From: Tubiluchus corallicola
Lineage: Eukaryota > Priapulida > Priapulimorpha > Priapulimorphida > Tubiluchidae
Assembly: GCA_030141605.1 (NCBI GenBank)
Contig: JAQGDQ010000206.1
Coordinates: 271,001 to 335,000 of the forward strand
Reading direction: 5' to 3'
Length of the DNA: 64,000 nucleotides
Made by a program: the position numbers and the translations under genes. Under the pieces are notes generated by a model. The model had not been told where the DNA came from, did no database searches, and saw only the letters and a list, made by a program, of their open reading frames with translations. This document shows positions 59,701 through 64,000 of the stretch, piece by piece. How positions within the stretch are numbered: position 1 is the first letter of the stretch; every line of letters begins with the position of its first letter.

Positions 59701-62436
59701 GCATCGTGGCTTTCCGTAAGCGCACTCTACTTAAACTAATTCTAACTTCTGCAGCTTACCCGATGTTCGTGCAAAAACATCACAAAATTACCTGTCTAAT
59801 TTCTTGTGAAAACTTCTTATGCTTTTGACAGAGATTCACATCGCTGTGCTTTTCTTCAGGCGATGAACGATGTTGTTTGGTGGAAGAATGGGCGTTCAAA
59901 ATGGAAGCGCCCAAGTGTGAATTGATCGCCACTCTAAAGTAATTTTGCTGGTTACACGAGGCTCTTATTGCCAGGTCCTTCTGAAAATTTTCGCGAACAT
60001 TGAAATAGGCCTGACTGCCCAGAAGTCGTGTCCTTTCCTCTAATATCTTTTTTGTGTTAAGTTTATTTAGCGTGGCCGACACGCTAATTGATATACGCAG
60101 TAATCTACCGACTAAATAATACTCGCACTGCTTGTGTTTCAAAGTAACAAAATGACTCGTTTTGGTTTTAGCTCATCTCTAAAACATTTTTACAAACGAA
60201 CCCTTGTGTGAGTGCAGCAGCATCTGTACGATTGTTTTTGCTGCATCACTTTTCAGCATCTCTTTGCCGTGCGTATGCAGTGCCAATAGCAACGATGATG
60301 TTCTAACAGAGGCCTCTTGATGGCCGTTAATAACGTTGTGCATGTGTATATAAATTTTTACATATTCATCAAGCATTTTTACTGCATGTTCTGATTTGCA
60401 TGGCTGATGGTGTAATGCTATTTGTAGGCTTGGCCAACCCCACTGCAATTGCTCCCAATTACATAATCAACACTCAAGACCCTTACGCAGTTGGAATAGC
60501 CGTCACAGGTTAGGCAGTTGAGCAACAGTAGGGTGGCGCTACTTGTCGTTTGTGTGTGTGTGTGTGTGTGTGCAATGCAACCGTTTCCGTTATTCTCGCT
60601 AACAGTTGCCTTGCTTTTGACTTGCTCCTGGCTGGCCGAGCATTTCGACTTGTGCGTTTTAATGCGAATATTAACAACCTTGCTAACGAGGCTTAGCAGC
60701 CCGTTGTGAGACACACGTTTTGGTTTTGCTTCGCCTTGCCAGGTTTTAGTTTGCCGTTTCCGCCCGACGACGACGGTCGGGATTTCCTTGTGTGACCGCT
60801 GCGATGATATGTAGCGCTATCCTTTTGTTGAGTTATCGTTTTTATACTAACAATTAGTTGTAGTACTCACGTAATTAGAATACTGCACTCGTTATGCCGA
60901 TGGAATTTGAATTAATAAGTTTTCGTTTCTTTGTCCATCGGCAAACTAATTTTGTAAGTCATTATTGATTTTTTTGTGGCGATCCTCCAGTGAAACTCCT
61001 GTATTTGTAGTAACAGTCTTACTGTATATTATTGTATATTTTAATACCAGCAGCAGTACAGTTATAGTAACATGGCTAAACTTTGGTGTTTAGTTGCTGC
61101 CCAATTACTCTGTGATCCTAATCTGAAACATTTTATGGCAATTTTCTCACAAAATTTCAATGTGGTACAGAGAGCCTTTACGTGGCCCTTGCTTTTGCAG
61201 TTAACGGTTTTTAATTTTTTTTTGTTCGTTGTTAGGCGACATTTTTCCCCCTTTTACAAAACTGATTTTGCACAGTTGTTTGACTGACATTTTTTATTCT
61301 TCTGACTTGCAATTCTTGCCAGGAGAACATAATGGATTATGTGGATCGTTACTGTCGTCGTTTAACGGAACGTTTACTTCTGTGTAACTGATTGGTGTTG
61401 TTTGTTTTAGGCCCTGCTATGAACATGATACATCCTCAATACTACGGGGGTACGATGCCGTGGGGCATGTACCAGGCCAGCATGTTGCAACAGCAGCAGC
61501 AGCAGCAACAGCAACAGCAACAACAGCAGGGTATGACACCGCAACAGCAGCAACAGCTGATGCGCGGAACGGGCGGTCGTCCGCTCACGCCCCAGCCCGG
61601 CGAAATGCCGGCTGGCATGGGCATGGGACAGATGCCAAACCCACCAGGGCAAATGCCAAATACCAACATGGGACAACCGATGCAAGGCCCTGGTGTGTAA
61701 CACTTTCATACCTCAAATAAAACCTGATGACTTAATTGTTCAAACATCTTTTTTTTTCTTGCTAGGTGGAGTGAAAAAATACATGTGATTGCTAACTAAC
61801 TATGGTGTCTGTAAATTGCTATATAAAAAATACACTAAGTTATTGCGTAAGGATTTCTATTTTGCAGTATTTGAAGCTTTTATAAATTTAATGACGTATG
61901 TTTCGTTTTAACTACGATTTTTAACTAGAATATGCAAGTATGTGAACGTACAAAAAAATATAAAATTCCCGGCTGAGTGCGTGATAAAAAATATTACCTT
62001 GGCAGTTAGACGGGAACAGAACCGCTAATAGGTTTCTTCGGTTAATTGGTTTCAGAGCACTTCCATCCCAAAGTGAGTCAATTAAATGGTGTCTACCGTA
62101 TCTGTAAATATTGAATATAAAAGCGAGTATAGGCATCTTCTGTCAGAAAACCCGTAGTCGTTTACGGCAAGTAATCGTCTATGTCATGAAACCATTTCTA
62201 GGTGCTCAGCTTCAGATGATCGCAGCTTATTACGATCAGAATAACATGATGATGAATGCCGCCCGAGGAATGGGAACGCCAATGCGCCTGATGTCACCCG
62301 CGCCAATGATGATTCCGGGTAGTCACAACTCGGGCAACATGAATTCCGTGCGGATGATGGGCGGGCAAGGTCAGGTGCAGAACCCGTCGGCGACGGGTTA
62401 CAGCAACAATTCGAACACTTCTCAACAAAATAGCAG
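44540..62436 (+). CDS. PUM: Pumilio RNA-binding protein, N-terminal 605 residues (gene continues beyond window)
   Basis: Pumilio proteins bind UGUA-containing 3' UTRs and repress or destabilise mRNAs in the cytoplasm. Eleven coding exons in consistent phase give about 605 residues of the regulatory N-terminus. They match human PUM1/2 in order: YFFQR (exon 1), NFQALALE (exon 2), [13 protein letters not shown] (exon 3), [15 protein letters not shown] and VSMVEYVL (exon 4), [12 protein letters not shown] (exon 9), [17 protein letters not shown] and RPLTPQ (exon 10), AAYYDQ and [12 protein letters not shown] (exon 11). Gln-rich and Met-rich tracts replace the Ala-rich tracts of vertebrates. The PUF repeat domain is not in the window. 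Start: ATG 44540 (MNSVPWSD); an in-frame ATG at 44498 is possible. Introns of 0.4-4.0 kb carry many repeats. Confidence 0.93.
45100..45270. repeat. GAT/ATG trinucleotide microsatellite
   Basis: Imperfect (GAT)n with GAC and AAC interruptions in Pumilio intron 1. His/Asp/Met-repeat frames on both strands are artefacts of it. Confidence 0.95.
45671..45842. mobile_element. 172-bp MITE with TA target site
   Basis: Ends CAGTGGACTCTCGTTACAAG and, read inward, GAGTGGACTCTCGTTATAAG, flanked by TA. The inside repeats TATAAGAATCAGCTCGATAT. Confidence 0.85.
46032..46540. repeat. Dispersed repeat family D and a local duplication
   Basis: ATGAGCGATAACTTTTACAA through GGGATATCTGTGCGCAGC occurs twice (about 46050 and 46405). 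Between them lies a block GGAGGTGAAGTTTACATCCT to ATGCGCAATTTTGAAATTTT that recurs at 47665-47860 and 49230-49370. Confidence 0.85.
46906..47013 (+). CDS. PUM: Pumilio exon 2
   Basis: Residues 73-108: [19 protein letters not shown], then seven His, then NQLDVGQQ. Matches the human MDELNHDFQALALE segment. The His run is lineage-specific. Donor GTAGGT. Confidence 0.92.
47165..47275. repeat. About 43-bp tandem repeat, three copies
   Basis: GTTTGCATATTTTTACAATT with TTAATTATTAAATACAA repeated in Pumilio intron 2. Confidence 0.9.
47660..47862. repeat. Family D dispersed repeat, second copy
   Basis: GGAGGTGAAGTTTACATCCT through GATAAGGCGATTAATCTTTT, more than 95% like the 46.2-kb block by eye. 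No coding capacity or clear termini. Confidence 0.85.
48410..48785. mobile_element. 376-bp MITE with TA target site, CCGTATTTATTCG ends
   Basis: Ends CCGTATTTATTCGAGTATAA and, read inward, CCGTATTTATTCATGTATAA, with TA at both edges. Confidence 0.88.
48840..49643. mobile_element. hAT-like non-autonomous element
   Basis: Ends TAGGGGTGTCGCGAA and, read inward, TAGGGATGTCACAAA. Flanking octamers CTTTCTTT and CATTCTTT match at 7 of 8 positions, the length expected of hAT. A family D block (about 49222-49372) is nested inside. Confidence 0.8.
50092..50690. mobile_element. Family B element, left TTAA
   Basis: TTAA then GGGAAAACCGAATCC; right end, read inward, AGGAAAACAGGATCAATTC. Shares the GTAATTTCGCGTTCGCACCA interior with the other copies. 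Confidence 0.7.
51023..51155 (+). CDS. PUM: Pumilio exon 3
   Basis: Residues 109-152: [34 protein letters not shown]. Strongly conserved with human KKFW...[14 protein letters not shown]. Acceptor TTTCAG, donor GTGAGT, phase 1. Confidence 0.95.
51465..52470. mobile_element. About 1-kb element with inverted ends in Pumilio intron 3
   Basis: Left GTGCCGCTTAATAGACTCAA and, read inward from the right, GTGCTGCTTAATAGACTCAC. Related fragments at 32052-32175 and 62010-62100. A triplicated block of about 60 bp (TTTAGGCATTACTTCGTTTT) is inside at 52206-52370. No transposase frame. Confidence 0.7.
52926..53262. repeat. 25-bp minisatellite, about 13 copies
   Basis: The unit is CAAATGCAAGCACAACAATG plus ACTGT, nearly invariant. 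It ends about 55 bp before the Pumilio exon 4 acceptor. Confidence 0.97.
53316..53491 (+). CDS. PUM: Pumilio exon 4
   Basis: Residues 153-211: [30 protein letters not shown] and VEYVLGGSP. The start just after TACAG at 53315 keeps phase. A 25-bp tandem array ends about 55 bp upstream of the acceptor. Confidence 0.95.
53824..53900. mobile_element. Tigger-like end fragment
   Basis: AGTCCTCACTTAGCGATGCT and GTTAAGTGAAACATTGTTAA resemble one end of a Tigger/mariner MITE. No matching right end identified. Confidence 0.45.
54534..54581 (+). CDS. PUM: Pumilio exon 5 (48 bp)
   Basis: [16 protein letters not shown], residues 212-227. Phase 0 at both ends, acceptor TTTTGTAG and donor GTATGC. No clear human counterpart. 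It could be a cassette exon, because skipping it keeps the frame. Confidence 0.6.
55500..55651 (+). CDS. PUM: Pumilio exon 6
   Basis: Residues 228-277: a low-complexity acidic and polar segment, [31 protein letters not shown]. Acceptor TGTTTCAG, donor GTACGC, phase 2. Similar in character to the weakly conserved PUM linker. Confidence 0.82.
55785..56265. mobile_element. Family C MITE copy in Pumilio intron 6
   Basis: Starts CAAACTAGCAAGTGTACACA and carries CGAGTTACTGTCTAGTGTGA, AACTCTCGACATTTCTCG and three copies of GCGCTT(A/T)CTGTCGGAGAGYAACT. It is internally duplicated, with a period of about 115 bp over 55915-56230. Terminal repeats degraded. Confidence 0.65.
56803..57064 (+). CDS. PUM: Pumilio exon 7
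   Basis: Residues 278-365, including [40 protein letters not shown] and NMLDLQQ. Corresponds to the human DPMEHVGMEPLQFD / LFDYNSQQQ region. Donor GTACGT. Confidence 0.88.
57627..57863 (+). CDS. Unrecognised 78-residue hydrophobic/basic frame in Pumilio intron 7
   Basis: ATG to TAA, beginning [14 protein letters not shown] and containing [13 protein letters not shown] and [12 protein letters not shown]. It could encode a small membrane protein, but no homologue, promoter motif or family signature is seen, and it does not align with the intronic microprotein set. Confidence 0.15.
   Translation: MAHFILHFILKFSCSTCKSRIAYQRMHARPLFSIIPSVIRWLIRCRLTLPFFAHLPPQILIAICSIVNLSFSRLYHYD
58788..58911 (+). 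CDS. PUM: Pumilio exon 8 (Gln-rich)
   Basis: Residues 366-406: [28 protein letters not shown], then 12 Gln and Leu. A mixed CAA/CAG tract. Human has QQLTAAQQQQYALAAAHQP at this place. Acceptor TTGTTGCAG, donor GTAAGC. Confidence 0.88.
59489..60039. mobile_element. Family A element with TTAA/CTAA flanks
   Basis: Ends AGGAAAGGACAAC and, read inward, AGGAAAGGACACG. 551 bp. It carries the single-arm version of the region that became a palindrome at 21145. Confidence 0.78.
60428..60508 (+). CDS. PUM: Pumilio exon 9
   Basis: Residues 407-433: [27 protein letters not shown]. Aligns with human GLAPAAFVPNPYII...TDPYTAGLA. Donor GTTAGG is weak but phase-consistent. Confidence 0.9.
60552..60572. repeat. 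(TG)n microsatellite
   Basis: About ten TG units in Pumilio intron 9. Confidence 0.9.
61411..61692 (+). CDS. PUM: Pumilio exon 10
   Basis: Residues 434-527: [20 protein letters not shown], a run of 15 Gln from mixed CAG/CAA codons, then [19 protein letters not shown] and Pro/Met/Asn-rich sequence. The splice at TG|GTGTGT keeps phase. Reading through would stop two codons later at TAA. Confidence 0.93.
62202..62436 (+). CDS. PUM: Pumilio exon 11
   Basis: Residues 528-605: [32 protein letters not shown], then Gly/Asn/Ser/Gln-rich sequence. Aligns with human APAAYYDQTG...LGAPVRLVAPAPV. Donor GTAAAG, phase 2. The next exon is not found before 64000. Confidence 0.93.
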
Positions 62437-62699
62437 GTAAAGGTTAATCTGTATTCACACCTGTCTGGTAGTTGTTTGGCTTCGTTGACAACAATCTGCT
62501 GTTTGAAAATCATGTAGCTGTGCTTATTTTATATCAGCAAGCAATGTTTGTTTGACCTTTGACCTCAGAGAACTGGTTTAATTAATAAGAGGCCAGTTGA
62601 AATACAGATTACTTGGTTATTTCTACAAGAACCATTCGGGATTTAAAGTCTAATATAAAATAACATGAGATCTTAGTTTTACGATGCTTGAAGCAGAAT

Positions 62700-63110
62700 T
62701 AAGTTAACTAATTTGGTAACTAAAGTACCACTCAAATGATTCACTAAGTTTTCTCTTGTAACTAAAGAGTCACTTATGTGACTAAGTCCAATTTAATAAC
62801 TAAGGTGTCACTCACACGATTGACTTAAATTTGGTTTAGTAACTAAACTGTCACTTACGTGATTGACCAAGTTCAGTTTAGTAACTAAAGTGTCACTTAC
62901 GTGATTGACTAAGTTCAGTTTAGTAACTAAAGTGTCACTCACGTGATTGACCAAGTTCAGTTTAGTAACTAAAGTGTCAGTCACGTGATTGATGAAGTTC
63001 AATTTAGTAACTAAAGTGTCACTCATGTGATTGACTAAGTTCAGTTTAGTAACTAAAGTGTCAGTCACATGATTGACTAAGTTCAGATTAGTAACTAAAC
63101 TACTGTCGTT
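62700..63110. repeat. 42-bp minisatellite, about ten copies
   Basis: The unit is GTGATTGACTAAGTTCAGTT then TAGTAACTAAAGTGTCACTCAC, degenerate at both edges. 14-residue repeat frames are artefacts. From 63111 to 64000 I recognise no feature, and no further Pumilio exon. Confidence 0.93.
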
Positions 63111-64000
63111 CGTGTGACTGGCTTATGTTCAATTCAGCACCTAAAGTGTCGGTGATATGAAGACAACAAAATTCTGTTGTAAAGCCACACGATTGGCCCG
63201 CGTTTTAACCTGAGCTAGCATCTTGTCATAAGTATGTACAAACATTTTTGCATTTTCTCTGTCTTTAGCAGTTTAATTTAGCCTTATTCCGAGATATATT
63301 TCGAGATATCAGTCAAGCACAAGAATATATCCTTACCCCAAAGAAGAGATCTAATTAAGTTAAACCGACACACTAATTCGTGCTAATAAATTGTTGTGAG
63401 CGAGAAAGTCAGTGACTCAAGTAAATGACTGCAGAATCATTGCTGACATTATAGTTACATGAATTGTAAGATGAAGGGTAATGACATCATCGTTAAACCA
63501 TTTATACTCTGTGTGAGTTACTTTAATCATATGAACTGCATAATTATTGCACCTAAGTACTTTTCATGAGCAGTTTACTGAGTTTTGGCTTTATAAATGA
63601 AAAAAATTCCCACTCATGGAACATGCTACTTCATAAGTCTCTTTGGTTTATAAATCCAGCTGCTTAACCCTTTCACTATGGAAGGCGGCACTGTGCCACT
63701 TATGTTTTTCTCGTAAGGGCGGTATGTGGCAGAATGCCGCCCGAGCTCAGCACTAAACGCAGTTACCCGGGTCTGTTTATTTCACTGCTGTGGCTATGCA
63801 AAAACATTGTAGAAAAGTTTAGGATTGTGGTTGCTTCGCAACAAGTAACGCTAATCAGCCAATCAGCGTCTAAAGCCAGGTGCATTCCATAATACTGTAC
63901 TGTATAGCACTTTCTCATGCAAAATTGCTTGTTGATAATTAATAAAACCTGTTTAGTCATTCGTTCTGCACTCTTCTAAAATAATTGCCCATCATGAATT

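Overview
The window is nuclear DNA from an animal, most likely an invertebrate. It has spliced genes with GT-AG introns, AT-rich intergenic DNA, many minisatellites and many small non-autonomous DNA transposons. Three conserved protein genes are readable. I cannot name the species from the sequence.

Layout. (1) Positions 1-13.8 kb hold ribosomal protein RPL12 (uL11) on the + strand. A tandem duplication of about 5.8 kb (1016-6848 and 6849-12311, with ATGCAAT at all three breakpoints) doubles the upstream region and exons 1-4. Exons 5-6 exist only after the second unit. Copy 2 plus exons 5-6 gives a complete 165-residue protein. Copy 1 (4200-5768) is a 5' partial copy or an alternative 5' end. 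(2) Positions 13.87-38.74 kb hold a mitochondrial class-I peptide release factor (MTRF1L type) on the - strand: 7 exons, 449 codons, convergent with RPL12. Its sixth intron is 17.7 kb long and full of minisatellites, telomere-like repeats and transposon relics. (3) That intron also holds, on the opposite strand, four short hydrophobic ORFs (46, 45, 53 and 57 codons at 17790, 22044, 27696 and 28311). The first two align without gaps at about 44% identity, the third is a weaker ungapped match and the fourth a looser one. Three have an RFX-type X-box and a CRE-like site upstream. This looks like an undescribed family of two-helix membrane microproteins and is the main discovery candidate. (4) Positions 38.7-44.5 kb are intergenic between divergent genes. 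(5) From 44.54 kb to the window end lies the 5' part of a Pumilio gene: 11 coding exons, about 605 residues, all in matching phase. The PUF RNA-binding domain lies beyond the window.

Repeats. Tandem arrays have units of 75, 30, 65, 45 (with a 406-bp higher-order period), 113, 72, 25 and 42 bp. Transposon-like families include two with TTAA target sites, several with TA target sites (Tigger/pogo-like ends), two hAT-like elements, one family with GGCAC termini, and tRNA-derived SINE-like segments. A perfect 116-bp palindrome sits inside one TTAA element.

The three conserved genes have unrelated housekeeping roles (cytosolic ribosome, mitochondrial translation termination, mRNA control). Nothing suggests a joint pathway. 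All gene models come from reading splice sites and protein similarity by eye, without transcripts.
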